DNA from: Natrinema salsiterrestre
GTDB taxonomy: Archaea; Halobacteriota; Halobacteria; Halobacteriales; Natrialbaceae
Direction: 5' to 3'
NCBI RefSeq assembly: GCF_029502005.1
Contig: NZ_JAMQOT010000001.1
Location: 434,001-498,000 of the forward strand
DNA length: 64,000 nucleotides
Shown here piece after piece: positions 1 through 8,717 of the stretch. Within the stretch, counting starts at the first letter, position 1. Each line of letters starts with the position of its first letter. The notes under the pieces are model-generated. The model had not been told where the DNA came from. It saw only the letters and a list, made by a program, of their open reading frames with translations, and searched no databases. The position numbers and the translations under genes are program-made.

Positions 1-135
1 CGACTCTGGAGTCGATCGCGAGTCGGACTGGCCCGCACATCCCGCCAGTAGTCCCCCGCCGACGACCGCCCCACCGTATTTCACGTACTCGCGCCGCGTT
101 GGTGCCTCGGTTGTGTTGGGATCGTTATCACTCAT
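1..135 (-). CDS. Iron-siderophore ABC transporter substrate-binding lipoprotein, N-terminus only
   Basis: Only the first 45 codons are in the window; the rest lies before base 1. They hold a Tat lipoprotein signal: acidic N-terminus, TRREYVKYGG twin-arginine segment, glycine-rich core and the lipobox LLAGC. This is nearly the same as the signals of the three binding-protein genes just upstream. The ATG begins 2 bases after the stop of the preceding gene, so it is the last visible gene of a tandem series. By family it would be a membrane-anchored FecB/TroA-like protein outside the cell, but only the signal is seen, so the family call rests on the paralogues. Confidence 0.8.
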   Translation of the reverse strand, partial: MSDNDPNTTEAPTRREYVKYGGAVVGGGLLAGCAGQSDSRSTPES

Positions 136-137
136 GG

Positions 138-1298
138 TCAGTGATCTCCGTTGATGATGTCTGCAACGCGCTGTCGGTCGAACAATTCGTCGTCGTCGGT
201 CACGTCGCCGAACGTGTCCGGATAGATCTGTTTTGCCGCCCGTTCGGTCAGGAAGAGGTTGTGAATCGGACCTTGACGGAGATACCCACCTCGGTAAACG
301 CGGCCGTTCTGCACGGCCGTCAGTTCACTCCCGATGGGATGATCCCGCATATAGGCGAGAACGGTGTCGCGGAACTCCGAGGCAGACTTCCCTTCGTGGC
401 CACGGATCAGGAGAACGTCCGGATCGATTTCGAGGAGGTTCTCGTAGTCGAGTTCGGTCCGGTTTTCGGTGCTGAGGTTCTCGATGCTGGTTCCGGCGAG
501 CGCATCGCCAACGCCGAGATCGTTCCACTGTTTCTTGCTCGTCCCCTTGTCGGTGAGCCGGTACGGCGAAAACGTCTCCGGCTCATCGGTTCCCTCGTAC
601 GTGAGGAATACGCTCGGCCGATCGTCCGCAGGCGGCATCCGGGATTGAATGTTCGCAACGAATTCGTCGTGGAGTTGTTTGAAAGCCTCGTAGCGTTCCC
701 GCTCTTGGAACACCTCAGCCATCGTTTCGAACGCCTGATAGAGGCTGTAATACCGATAATCGTGCCAGCTGTCCGACCGCCTGAAGATCATGTTCCCGAG
801 GAACGGTGCGACGTTCTCGCTGATCTCTTCGATATCCGACCGGCTCCAATCGAACCAGTTGCTCAGCATCCCGGTATCGATGACGTGGACGTCACTGTCC
901 ATCTCGTAGAACAGTTCCTTGGACATCTCGGCCTCGACCAAGTCGTTCGACGCGATGCGCTCGCGATCGAGGCTCACTCCCGGTAACTCGTCGTAGACGT
1001 CCGTGTAGTACTCACCAGCCTGACCGATACCGACCATCCCCTCAGCGCGTCCCAATGCGACACCCATATCGGCGTAATCGCCACCGTACGGAACCCACGT
1101 CTCCGGAACCGACTCGAATGTCACTTCGCCCATCGGTTCCATCGAGACCGAATACGATCCTGCTGTGGCTGACTCTTCGCTCGAGTCCGGTTCCTCGAGT
1201 TCCGTACAGCCGCCGAGCAGGCCGCCGGCCGCGACTGCGCCGCCGTACTTGATCGTCTGCCTGCGCGTCGGTCCTGTCGTGGTGTCGTTGTCGCTCAT
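138..1298 (-). CDS. Iron-siderophore ABC transporter substrate-binding lipoprotein (FecB-like)
   Basis: This 386-residue protein has a Tat lipoprotein signal (TRRQTIKYGG, then LLGGC) followed by a TroA/FecB-like solute-binding fold. It should be lipid-anchored outside the membrane and deliver a ferric-siderophore-type ligand to the FecCD permease encoded further upstream on this strand. The start at 1298 is chosen because it gives a proper Tat signal and overlaps the previous stop by 4 bases (ATGA); an upstream in-frame start would bury the signal. The C-terminus, LFDRQRVADIINGD, is shared almost letter for letter with its paralogues. The ligand is inferred from context, not from binding residues. 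Confidence 0.88.
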   Translation of the reverse strand: MSDNDTTTGPTRRQTIKYGGAVAAGGLLGGCTELEEPDSSEESATAGSYSVSMEPMGEVTFESVPETWVPYGGDYADMGVALGRAEGMVGIGQAGEYYTDVYDELPGVSLDRERIASNDLVEAEMSKELFYEMDSDVHVIDTGMLSNWFDWSRSDIEEISENVAPFLGNMIFRRSDSWHDYRYYSLYQAFETMAEVFQERERYEAFKQLHDEFVANIQSRMPPADDRPSVFLTYEGTDEPETFSPYRLTDKGTSKKQWNDLGVGDALAGTSIENLSTENRTELDYENLLEIDPDVLLIRGHEGKSASEFRDTVLAYMRDHPIGSELTAVQNGRVYRGGYLRQGPIHNLFLTERAAKQIYPDTFGDVTDDDELFDRQRVADIINGDH

Positions 1299-2491
1299 GG
1301 TGAGAGGTCTCCGTTGATGATGTCCGCAACACGCTGGCGGTCGAACAGCGTGAGTGACTCGTCGGCCAGCGTCTCTATTCCGCTCCACTCGCCGAATTCC
1401 CCGGGGTAGAACTGTCTTGCAGCTGCCTCGGTCTGGAAGAGGTTACCGATCGGTCCTTGGTAGGAACCCCCGCCACGGTAGAGCCGATCATTTTGTACGG
1501 CCGAGAGTTGGCTACCGATCGGATCCTCACGCATGGTTTCCAACCGGGACTCGAACTCCTCGCCCGATACGTGCGTGAAGCCGTACTGGAACACGATCGC
1601 ATCGGGGTCGACCTCGAGTAGCTGTTCGTAATCCCACTCGCCCCAGCTCTTTTCGAGGTGGTCGTCGAAGGCCCCGCGCATCTCGAGATCGCGGTACTGT
1701 TTGTGGTTGTTCCCCTCCTGAACCGGGTAGACGTAGAACGACCCGTTCTCGAAGTCAGAGTTGACTGACACCAACCCGACCGTCGGCCGTTCCTCTGTCG
1801 GTGGCAGCGACTCGTCGATGGCCTGCTGTGCGTCCTCGTGGACCGACGCGATCGCCTCGTACCGGTCGCCCTCGTCGAACGCGTCCGCGACGATCTCGAA
1901 GGCCTCGTACAGCGAATAGTACCGGTAGTCGTGCCACTCGTCGCCGCGTCGGCGGCTGTAGTTGCCGAGGAACGGCCCGACGTTCGCTGCGACCTCTTCG
2001 GCGTCGTCGTCGGACCAGTCGTCGTTCAGGACGCCCAGCCAGTTCGGGTCGATCAGATGGACATCGCAGTCCAACTCGTAGAAGATTTCCTTGTCGAACT
2101 CCCCGTCTACGGCGATCGGGGTAACATCCTCGAAGGAGACGTCTACGCCTGGTAGCGCGTCGTAGAACGCCGTCGGCATGGTTTCGGGATCCCACAGCCC
2201 ACGGAGACCGTCGGCCTTGCCCAGCGCGATTCCCATGTCGCCGTACGTGCTGAGGAAGGCCGACCACGTCTCCGGTGCCTCCTCGAATTCGACGGCACCC
2301 ATCGGCTCCATCGTCACCGAGGACGAGGTGTCTTCGGAGGCCGTCGACTCCTCGCTCGTTGACGTAGCCTCGCTCGAGGTGTCGTCGCTATCGCCGGTAC
2401 ACCCGGCGAGCAGTCCCCCGCCAATGACTGCGCCGCCGTACTTCATGTAGTCTCTACGTGTCGGTACGATGCGCGTCTTGTTGTCGTTCAT
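1295..2491 (-). CDS. Iron-siderophore ABC transporter substrate-binding lipoprotein (FecB-like)
   Basis: This 398-residue paralogue of its neighbours has a Tat signal (PTRRDYMKYGG), the lipobox LLAGC and then a Ser/Thr/Glu-rich linker typical of haloarchaeal lipoproteins. A TroA-like domain with conserved EWHDYRYYSLYEAFE follows, and the C-terminus reads LFDRQRVADIINGD. The start is 1 base after the previous stop and the end overlaps the next start (ATGA), so co-translation is likely. The linker and the ligand-facing parts differ most between paralogues, which would fit different siderophores. That last point is inference. Confidence 0.88.
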   Translation of the reverse strand: MNDNKTRIVPTRRDYMKYGGAVIGGGLLAGCTGDSDDTSSEATSTSEESTASEDTSSSVTMEPMGAVEFEEAPETWSAFLSTYGDMGIALGKADGLRGLWDPETMPTAFYDALPGVDVSFEDVTPIAVDGEFDKEIFYELDCDVHLIDPNWLGVLNDDWSDDDAEEVAANVGPFLGNYSRRRGDEWHDYRYYSLYEAFEIVADAFDEGDRYEAIASVHEDAQQAIDESLPPTEERPTVGLVSVNSDFENGSFYVYPVQEGNNHKQYRDLEMRGAFDDHLEKSWGEWDYEQLLEVDPDAIVFQYGFTHVSGEEFESRLETMREDPIGSQLSAVQNDRLYRGGGSYQGPIGNLFQTEAAARQFYPGEFGEWSGIETLADESLTLFDRQRVADIINGDLSP

Positions 2492-2492
2492 C

Positions 2493-3701
2493 TCAGTTTC
2501 CTTCGGTGATAGTGGTCGCCAGTCGGTCGCGGTCGAACAGTCGTTCCGATGAGCCGTGTTCGCCGACGCCGTTCCATTCGCCGAACTGTTCGGGGAACAA
2601 CTGTTTCGCGGTCATCTCGATCTGGAAGATGTTCATAACAGGACCTTGAGTGGGCGTGCCGCCGACGTAGACGCGGTCGTTTTGGACGGCAGTGAGTTCT
2701 TGAGCGACGGAGTTGTCGGCGAAGAAATCTCGCATCGCGCGGGTCCGGTCCGTCGGCTCGATGTCCCAGTTGTGAATGATCACGTCGGGGTCGACTTCGA
2801 GAAGCCCCTCGATGTCGTAGCTCCCCTCGTAGTTCTCCGCGTACGTCTTGTCGCTGTCCGCGAAGGCGTCCTTGACGTCAAACGGCCGGTACTGAGCCTT
2901 GCCGTAGCCCGACGCGTTGATATTGTACGGCGAGAACGCCTCTTGGTCGGGAGAGAACACGAGAAGCCCGACCGAAGGCCGGTCGGAGCGGGACGGTAGG
3001 TCGTCCGTGATTTCGGCGACCAGGTCGTCACGGATCGCTTTTAGTTCGGCTGCACGCTCGGCTTCGCGGTATACCTGTCCGAGTTTCTCGGTGAGTTCCC
3101 AGAGCGTGTAGTACTCGTAATCATCGCCGTACTCAGCCGGCGGTTCGGAGTGGGCGCGGCTCAACCGGTTCGCAAAGAACGGTCCGATGTTCTCTTCGAT
3201 CTCTTCGACGTCCGTCATCGACCATCCCGACCAGCCGCTATACCCGATGTTGACGGGATCGAGGTGGTGGACGTCCGCATCGAGTTCGTAGAACTGCTCC
3301 TTGTCGAGCCCGTCGTTATACAGCGGTGCGAGATCGCTCGTGTCGAAGGAGACGCTGTCGAGCTGGTCGTAATAGCCGGCGTAATAATTTTCTGGATGGC
3401 CGAGCGAGAGTACAGCGTCGCCGTGCCCGAGGCCCACGAGGATGTCGGCCCACGTCGCATCGTATACCGTCGCCCTTTCGGGCGGACGCTTGAAGTCGAC
3501 CGTCCCGACGGGCGACATCGTCACCGAATAACTGGTGTCCTCGGTCGTGTTCTCTGTCTCCGTACCTTCGGACGCCGGGGTGGCGTCACTGCCGCTATCG
3601 CCTGCACATCCCGCGAGCAGACTCCCGGTGACGACTGCGCCGCCGTACTTGATCGTGTCTCTGCGTGTCGGTGTCTCGAGTTCCGTGGCGTCGTTGGCCA
3701 T
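2493..3701 (-). CDS. Iron-siderophore ABC transporter substrate-binding lipoprotein, first gene of a sub-operon
   Basis: This 402-residue protein has a Tat lipoprotein signal (PTRRDTIKYGG, LLAGC) and a TroA/FecB-like domain. The C-terminus is a diverged form of the family ending (LFDRDRLATTITEGN). The ATG at 3701 is preferred over a much longer in-frame extension because the extension would run through two iron-box palindromes and a TATA-like stretch and would give no signal peptide. The gene begins just after those boxes, 55 bases past the ABC exporter stop. It therefore probably has its own iron-repressed promoter as well as read-through from upstream, and it heads the run of four binding-protein genes. 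Confidence 0.88.
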   Translation of the reverse strand: MANDATELETPTRRDTIKYGGAVVTGSLLAGCAGDSGSDATPASEGTETENTTEDTSYSVTMSPVGTVDFKRPPERATVYDATWADILVGLGHGDAVLSLGHPENYYAGYYDQLDSVSFDTSDLAPLYNDGLDKEQFYELDADVHHLDPVNIGYSGWSGWSMTDVEEIEENIGPFFANRLSRAHSEPPAEYGDDYEYYTLWELTEKLGQVYREAERAAELKAIRDDLVAEITDDLPSRSDRPSVGLLVFSPDQEAFSPYNINASGYGKAQYRPFDVKDAFADSDKTYAENYEGSYDIEGLLEVDPDVIIHNWDIEPTDRTRAMRDFFADNSVAQELTAVQNDRVYVGGTPTQGPVMNIFQIEMTAKQLFPEQFGEWNGVGEHGSSERLFDRDRLATTITEGN

Positions 3702-3705
3702 ATTT

Positions 3706-3719
3706 TTAGGCTGGCCTAA
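3706..3719. promoter_or_regulatory. DtxR/Idr-type iron-box palindrome (operator)
   Basis: TTAGGCTGGCCTAA is a perfect TTAGG-N4-CCTAA dyad, the half-sites known for iron-dependent DtxR/IdeR-family repressors. It lies between a TATA-like stretch (about 3721-3729) and the ATG at 3701. Haloarchaeal transcripts often start at the ATG, so a bound repressor here would cover the transcription start. Confidence 0.75.
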
Positions 3720-3720
3720 A

Positions 3721-3729
3721 ATAATATAG
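3721..3729 (-). promoter_or_regulatory. TATA-box-like element for the binding-protein sub-operon
   Basis: On the minus strand this reads CTATATTAT, 20-28 bases upstream of the ATG at 3701. That is the spacing expected for an archaeal TATA box driving a leaderless transcript. It is flanked by iron boxes on both sides. Confidence 0.55.
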
Positions 3730-3741
3730 TAGTTCCGATTT

Positions 3742-3755
3742 TTAGGCCAGCCAAA
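3742..3755. promoter_or_regulatory. Second iron-box palindrome, one mismatch
   Basis: TTAGGCCAGCCAAA matches TTAGG-N4-CCTAA except for one base in the right arm. It is centred about 36 bp from the first box and lies upstream of the TATA-like element. Its left end is 13 bp beyond that element and its right end meets the stop codon of the ABC exporter gene. Confidence 0.6.
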
Positions 3756-3756
3756 A

Positions 3757-5658
3757 TCAGTGTCCGACCGGGGAACGATTCGTCCGGGAGAGAAAGTCCT
3801 CCGGCAGCGATTCGATCTCCCCGGCCTGTACGCCCCAGAGGTTCGCGTACAGCCCGTCGGCCGCGAGCAGCTCCTCGTGGGTGCCGCGCTCGACGACCCG
3901 CCCCTCGTCCAGAACGACAATCGTGTCGGCGTCCTTGATCGTCGAGAGCCGGTGAGCGATCACCAGCGTCGTTCGGTCGGCCGCCAGCCGGTCCAGCGAC
4001 CGCTGGATGAGATACTCCGTCTCCGTGTCCACCGCGCTTGTCGCCTCGTCGAGCAACAGAATTTCGGGGTCCTGCAACACCGTCCGAGCGATAGCGATGC
4101 GCTGGCGCTGGCCGCCCGAGAGTTTCACACCGCGTTCACCGACGCGGGTGTCGTACCCGTCCGAAAGGTTCCGAATGAAACCGTGTGCTTCAGCCGCCTC
4201 CGCAGCCGCGACCACGTCTTCGCGGTCGGCGTCGAACCGGCCATAACGGATGTTTGCCGCGACGGTCCCGTCAAACAGGAACGTGTCCTGGCTCACGTAG
4301 CCGATCGAGGAGCGTAGGTTCGCGAGTTGCACATCGCGCACGTCGTGGCCGTCGACCCGGACTGCTCCGTCCGTTACGTCGTACAGGCGCAGGAGAAGCT
4401 TCGCGACCGTCGACTTCCCAGCCCCGGTCGGGCCGACAATGGCGACCGTCTCGCCCGGCTCGGCGTCGATGTCGACCCCGCTGATCACCGTTTCACCACT
4501 GTCGTACGCGAAGGTCACGTCGTCGTACGCGACCCGTCCGTCGACGTCGTCCAGCGCGATGGCGTTCGGCGCGTCGTCGATCCGGGTGGGGACATTCATC
4601 AGCCCGCAGATGCGCTTGCCCGACGCCTTCGCGTTCTCGTACCAGTCGACGATGCTCGACAGCTGGGCCATCGGGCCCGTCAGCCGCTGGGTGAGCAGCA
4701 TGAACACGACGAAGTCGCCGGTCGTCAGCTCCCCAGAGAAGAACAGGGGCGGTCCGGAGAACACCCACAACCCGCCGAGAACGAACGTCGCGAGCAACGC
4801 CGCCCCGGTGATGAGCTCCATCCCCGGCCGGTAGAAGTAACTCAGCTTCAGCACGTCCATGTTAGCGTCGAAGACCTCTCTGGACACCGTCCGGACGCGG
4901 TCGTTCTCGTAGTCCTCGGTGCTCGTTGTCTTGACGAGTTCGATGCCGCTGAGACCGTTTTCGATGCGGGTATTCAGATCGCCGATGGTCTCGCGGTGGC
5001 GAGTGTAGCGCGGTTCGATCGCCCGCATGAACCACCACGTGAACCCGACGAGCAGCGGCACCGCCCCGAGCGTCACCAGCGCGAGCTGAGCGTTCGTGTA
5101 CAGCAACGCCGAGGTCACGCCGGTCACGATGACGCCGATCCGCACCGAATCGCCGAGCGCGTTGTCGAAGAACACCTCGAGGTTACCGGTGTCATTGTTC
5201 AGGATGGACATCACCTCGCCGGTCTCCTTGTTGTCGAAGAAGGTCATGTCCAGGCGCTGCATCTTCTCGTAGGCGTCGACGCGGATCGCGTACATCACGC
5301 CGTGGGCGAAGAAGTTAATCGCTACCCCGCGCACCCACTGCAAGAACGCGCCGCCGAGCAACGCCCCGCCGACGACCGCCGTCGAGAACCGGAACTGCGC
5401 CGTTCGCTCGTCTGGCAGCCACGCCTCGGGCACGAGCGGCAGCGCGTACGCGCTCTCCTGGGCGAACACCGCATCGATGGTCGTCCCCAACACGATGGGG
5501 GTCACGAGCACTGTCCCGTACGCGAGGACGCTCGTGAGTAGCCCGACCGCGAGCCACGCGGCCTTTCCCGGAGCGTACGCCCGGAAGAGTCGCCACAGTG
5601 GCTTGTCGACCCGTTCGCGGTAGGCGTCCAGCTCCGTCTCGAACCCGTCGTCCGCCAC
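3757..5658 (-). CDS. Exporter-fold ABC transporter, fused membrane and ATPase domains
   Basis: This 633-residue half-transporter has an N-terminal six-helix membrane domain (about residues 30-330) and a C-terminal ATPase domain with Walker A GPTGAGKST, signature LSGGQ and Walker B ILLLDEAT. The fold is that of the ABCB/MsbA group, and it should act as a homodimer in the cytoplasmic membrane. It starts at a GTG overlapping the stop of the FepC-like gene (TAGTG), so it belongs to the iron operon. Such proteins normally export. In mycobacterial IrtAB and Yersinia YbtPQ, however, the same fold imports ferric siderophores, so either siderophore export or import is possible here. The sequence alone does not decide. 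Confidence 0.9.
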   Translation of the reverse strand: MADDGFETELDAYRERVDKPLWRLFRAYAPGKAAWLAVGLLTSVLAYGTVLVTPIVLGTTIDAVFAQESAYALPLVPEAWLPDERTAQFRFSTAVVGGALLGGAFLQWVRGVAINFFAHGVMYAIRVDAYEKMQRLDMTFFDNKETGEVMSILNNDTGNLEVFFDNALGDSVRIGVIVTGVTSALLYTNAQLALVTLGAVPLLVGFTWWFMRAIEPRYTRHRETIGDLNTRIENGLSGIELVKTTSTEDYENDRVRTVSREVFDANMDVLKLSYFYRPGMELITGAALLATFVLGGLWVFSGPPLFFSGELTTGDFVVFMLLTQRLTGPMAQLSSIVDWYENAKASGKRICGLMNVPTRIDDAPNAIALDDVDGRVAYDDVTFAYDSGETVISGVDIDAEPGETVAIVGPTGAGKSTVAKLLLRLYDVTDGAVRVDGHDVRDVQLANLRSSIGYVSQDTFLFDGTVAANIRYGRFDADREDVVAAAEAAEAHGFIRNLSDGYDTRVGERGVKLSGGQRQRIAIARTVLQDPEILLLDEATSAVDTETEYLIQRSLDRLAADRTTLVIAHRLSTIKDADTIVVLDEGRVVERGTHEELLAADGLYANLWGVQAGEIESLPEDFLSRTNRSPVGH

Positions 5659-6602
5659 TACTCCGCCTCCACGCCTTCGGGGTGATTGGGTGCCTCACCG
5701 TCTCCCTTCGTCTCGTCGTCGTGTCGAGCACGGAGCGGTTCGATCCGGGGTCCGCGGGGCGTGAGTTCCACCTCGGCGTCGATCTCGAACACCGCCGCGA
5801 GCAACTCTTCGGTGACGACGTCCGCGGGCGTCCCGCGGGCCCGGATCTCGCCGTCTTTGAGCGCGATCACCCGGTCGGCGAGTCGCGCTGCCTGCTGGAG
5901 GTCGTGGAGCACGACCACGACCGTGATGTCGCTCTGGTCGCGCAGCGTCTCGATGATCTCCATCACCTCCAGCTGGTGGTGCAGATCGAGGAAGGTCGTC
6001 GGTTCGTCGAGCAACAGCACGTCCGTCTCCTGAGCGAGCACCATCGCGATCCACGCCAGCTGTTTCTGCCCGCCGCTGAGACTGCCGACTTCGCGGTCGC
6101 GCAGATGGCCGCAGCCGGCCTGTTCGATGGCGCGCTCGACCGCTTGCTCGTCCTCGTCGGTGACGCTCTCGAAGAAGCCGCGATGGGGATACCGGCCGTG
6201 ATACACCAGATCCTCGACTGTGATGCTATCCGGCGAGGTGCTCTCTTGAGAGAGCAGGCCGAGCTTCCGGGCGAGTTTCTTTCGATCCAACGACCGGATC
6301 GACTGCCCGTCGACCAGTACGGAGCCGGCTTCCGGTTCGAGCTGGTCGGCGAGTCCCTTCAACAGCGTGCTCTTGCCCGAGCCGTTCGGGCCGACGAGCG
6401 CCGTGACGGCACCGGGTTCGGCGACCAGCGTCTCGCCGTCGACGACCGGCTCGTCGCTGCTCGGATATTCCAACACCAGATCTTCACCCGAAAGTGGGGC
6501 ATCCTCACTATCACTCCCCCGCGAGCGGGTCCGTGATGTCGACTCGTTCTCGGTAACGTCGTCCCCGTTCGTTCGTGGATCCACGTTCGTGTGTCGTGCC
6601 AT
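5658..6602 (-). CDS. Ferric-siderophore ABC transporter ATP-binding protein (FepC/FhuC type)
   Basis: This 314-residue protein is the cytoplasmic ATPase that powers the FecCD permease encoded just upstream. Walker A GPNGSGKST is at residues 71-79, signature LSGGQ at 175-179, Walker B LLLDEPT at about 196-202, and the H-loop is in VVVVLHD. The order and spacing are those of the FepC/FhuC/BtuD family. An acidic N-terminal extension of about 38 residues precedes the domain, as is common in haloarchaea. The start codon overlaps the permease stop (TAATG) and its own stop overlaps the next start, so the three transporter genes are translationally coupled. Confidence 0.93.
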   Translation of the reverse strand: MARHTNVDPRTNGDDVTENESTSRTRSRGSDSEDAPLSGEDLVLEYPSSDEPVVDGETLVAEPGAVTALVGPNGSGKSTLLKGLADQLEPEAGSVLVDGQSIRSLDRKKLARKLGLLSQESTSPDSITVEDLVYHGRYPHRGFFESVTDEDEQAVERAIEQAGCGHLRDREVGSLSGGQKQLAWIAMVLAQETDVLLLDEPTTFLDLHHQLEVMEIIETLRDQSDITVVVVLHDLQQAARLADRVIALKDGEIRARGTPADVVTEELLAAVFEIDAEVELTPRGPRIEPLRARHDDETKGDGEAPNHPEGVEAE

Positions 6603-7732
6603 TAGATTTCACCCATCTTGTCTTGCTTGCGCATCAGGTAGAGGAAGTAGGGTCCGCCGACGAGTCCCGTGACGATACCGACGGGGATCTGCGAGTCCGC
6701 ACCGGTGAGCACGCTCATCCCGAGCCGTGCCCCGACGTCCGCCCCGACCATGAGCGCCGGGCCGGCGAACATACAACCGATGACGAGCTTCCGGTAGTCG
6801 CTGCCGACGATGTTGCGCACCATGTGTGGGACGATCAACCCGACGAAGCCCACGATACCCGCCACCGCGATGCTCGCCGCTGCCGCGAGCACCGCTACCC
6901 CGGAGAGCGCGAATCGTACCTTCTCGACGCTCATGCCCAGCGACTTGGCGGTGCTCTCACCGAGCAGGAGGACGTTCAACTGCCGGGAACTAAGCAACGC
7001 CAGTAGCATCGCCACGGCGGTCCACGGCAACGCCATCCGGACCTGCTCCCAGTCGGTCCCCGTGAGCGATCCGGTCGTCCAGGCGATCGCGGACTGGACG
7101 ACGCCGATGTCGTCGGCGAAGAAGAACAGCGCCGTCTGCAAGCTGCCGAAGACGGTGCCGACGATGACGCCGGCCAATACCAGCCGGACGGGCGAGGTGC
7201 CGTTTTTCCAGGCGATGGCGTAGACGATCAGAAACGCGAGCGCGCCCCCGACGGCGGCGATCAGCGGCAGGAACGCCGACAACCCCGAAAAGACCACGAG
7301 CGTCAGCAGGATCATCAGCCCGGCCCCGGAGGAGACGCCGAGGATGAACGGACTCGCCAGTTCGTTTCGGGTGACGGCCTGGAAGATCGCGCCAGAGACG
7401 GCGAGGTTCATCCCGACGAGCGCAGCGACGAACACCCGCGGCAGGCGGATGTTCCAGACGATGAGGCTGCGCTTGTTCATTTCCGGAAGCTCGCCGCCGA
7501 ACAGGAACGCGTCCCACGCTTGCAGGCTGAAGAGAACGTTCGGATTGAACACGGCCTGCCAGGCCTCGAGGATCGTCATCGAGAACGCGCCGAAGCTCAC
7601 CTGGACGAGCGCCCCGCCGACGATCACGGCGAGGCTGCCCACGATGAGCGTGAACATCGAGCCGTCGAACCACCCGAGCCAGCGATCGCGGCGCGTGGTA
7701 GCTACCGTCTCGGTGACCGATTTACTCGCCAT
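6602..7732 (-). CDS. FecCD-family iron-siderophore ABC permease
   Basis: This 376-residue, very hydrophobic protein has about nine or ten membrane helices and FecCD hallmarks such as RLPRVFVAALVGMNLAVSG near residue 98 and GFVGLIVPHMVRNIVG near residue 292. It forms the channel through which the ligand passes from the binding lipoproteins. Only one permease gene is present, so a homodimer is likely. Five binding-protein genes surround this single channel, which suggests that one pore serves several receptors. It starts 2 bases after the oxidoreductase stop and overlaps the ATPase gene. Confidence 0.93.
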   Translation of the reverse strand: MASKSVTETVATTRRDRWLGWFDGSMFTLIVGSLAVIVGGALVQVSFGAFSMTILEAWQAVFNPNVLFSLQAWDAFLFGGELPEMNKRSLIVWNIRLPRVFVAALVGMNLAVSGAIFQAVTRNELASPFILGVSSGAGLMILLTLVVFSGLSAFLPLIAAVGGALAFLIVYAIAWKNGTSPVRLVLAGVIVGTVFGSLQTALFFFADDIGVVQSAIAWTTGSLTGTDWEQVRMALPWTAVAMLLALLSSRQLNVLLLGESTAKSLGMSVEKVRFALSGVAVLAAAASIAVAGIVGFVGLIVPHMVRNIVGSDYRKLVIGCMFAGPALMVGADVGARLGMSVLTGADSQIPVGIVTGLVGGPYFLYLMRKQDKMGEI

Positions 7733-7734
7733 CG

Positions 7735-8715
7735 TCAGTCCCCTGCCTCGCTCACGTGTCGATCGGCTTCGAGTTCGCGAGCCGCCTCGAGGACGAGTTC
7801 GTCGTCGACGTGCTCGAGCAGTCGTTTCTGGCCGCGCTCTGCACGCTGCTCGATCACCTCGTCGGCGAGATACGACTCGAACGACCGGTCGATATCCCGT
7901 TCACGCAACTCCACGCGCCGGTCGTCGTCGATGTCGTGGTCGTCGGAGAGTTGGTCGTCGAACCACTCGCGCCAGCGGTCACGGTCACTCCATTCGTCGT
8001 CGAGTTCGGACTCCTGGCGCATCCAGTCGTAATGATCGGCGACGGCCTCGGGGTAGCCGCGTTCCCGGCGACTGTCTTCGATGACCCGGTGCCCGACGCG
8101 CGCTCCTCGCCCGGCGGCTATCAACGCCTGCCTGTCCTCGATGGAGGGAGAAGCAACGTACAGTCCTTCGACCGGTGTCGAACCGTCGTGGTCGGCGTAT
8201 TCACCGTCGAAATGCTCGTGCGTCTCGCCGTCGTGCTCGTGGGTCTCGAACATCGCTGCGTCGTCGTCGAGCCCGCGCATGTACTCGCCGTCGTAGCGCG
8301 TCGCGGCGACGACTCGTCGCGCAGTGACGGAGTCGCCCTCTTGGCGTTCGATGACGAATCCCTCGCCGTCACCGGACCCCGTAGCTCCGGTCGGCTCGGC
8401 GGCCGGCGTCCGTCGACCGTCGTCAGCACGCTCGACCGATTCGACGAGGTCGGGGACGATCTCGCAGCCGGCTTCCTCGGCGTGGTCGTGCATCAACCCG
8501 TACAGCGTCTCGATGTCGACGCCCGCCGGGAATCCGAGGTAATTCTCGAGGTGGGCACACCGCTGGATCGAGGAGCGGCCACGGTCGAAGATGACCGTGT
8601 CGAGGCCGTACCGGGCGGTGAACACGCCGACCGCACAGCCCGCCGGGCCACCGCCGACGATGGCGACGTCGTGGTCGCACTCGATCCGTTCTTCGAGAGA
8701 TTCCGTCGTACTCAT
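7735..8715 (-). CDS. FAD-dependent oxidoreductase with His-rich patch, candidate ferric-siderophore reductase
   Basis: This 326-residue protein has an N-terminal Rossmann dinucleotide site, VGGGPAGCAVG, near residue 20 and the general layout of thioredoxin-reductase-like flavoproteins. It lacks the CxxC redox pair of true thioredoxin reductase. Between the two halves lies a His/Asp/Glu-rich stretch (ETHEHDGETHEHF), which looks able to bind metal. The C-terminal third is highly charged and probably helical. It sits between a binding lipoprotein and the permease with 2-base gaps, under the iron-box promoter. Reducing imported ferric siderophore is the natural proposal, but it is inferred from context. 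Confidence 0.75.
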   Translation of the reverse strand: MSTTESLEERIECDHDVAIVGGGPAGCAVGVFTARYGLDTVIFDRGRSSIQRCAHLENYLGFPAGVDIETLYGLMHDHAEEAGCEIVPDLVESVERADDGRRTPAAEPTGATGSGDGEGFVIERQEGDSVTARRVVAATRYDGEYMRGLDDDAAMFETHEHDGETHEHFDGEYADHDGSTPVEGLYVASPSIEDRQALIAAGRGARVGHRVIEDSRRERGYPEAVADHYDWMRQESELDDEWSDRDRWREWFDDQLSDDHDIDDDRRVELRERDIDRSFESYLADEVIEQRAERGQKRLLEHVDDELVLEAARELEADRHVSEAGD

Positions 8716-8717
8716 AA

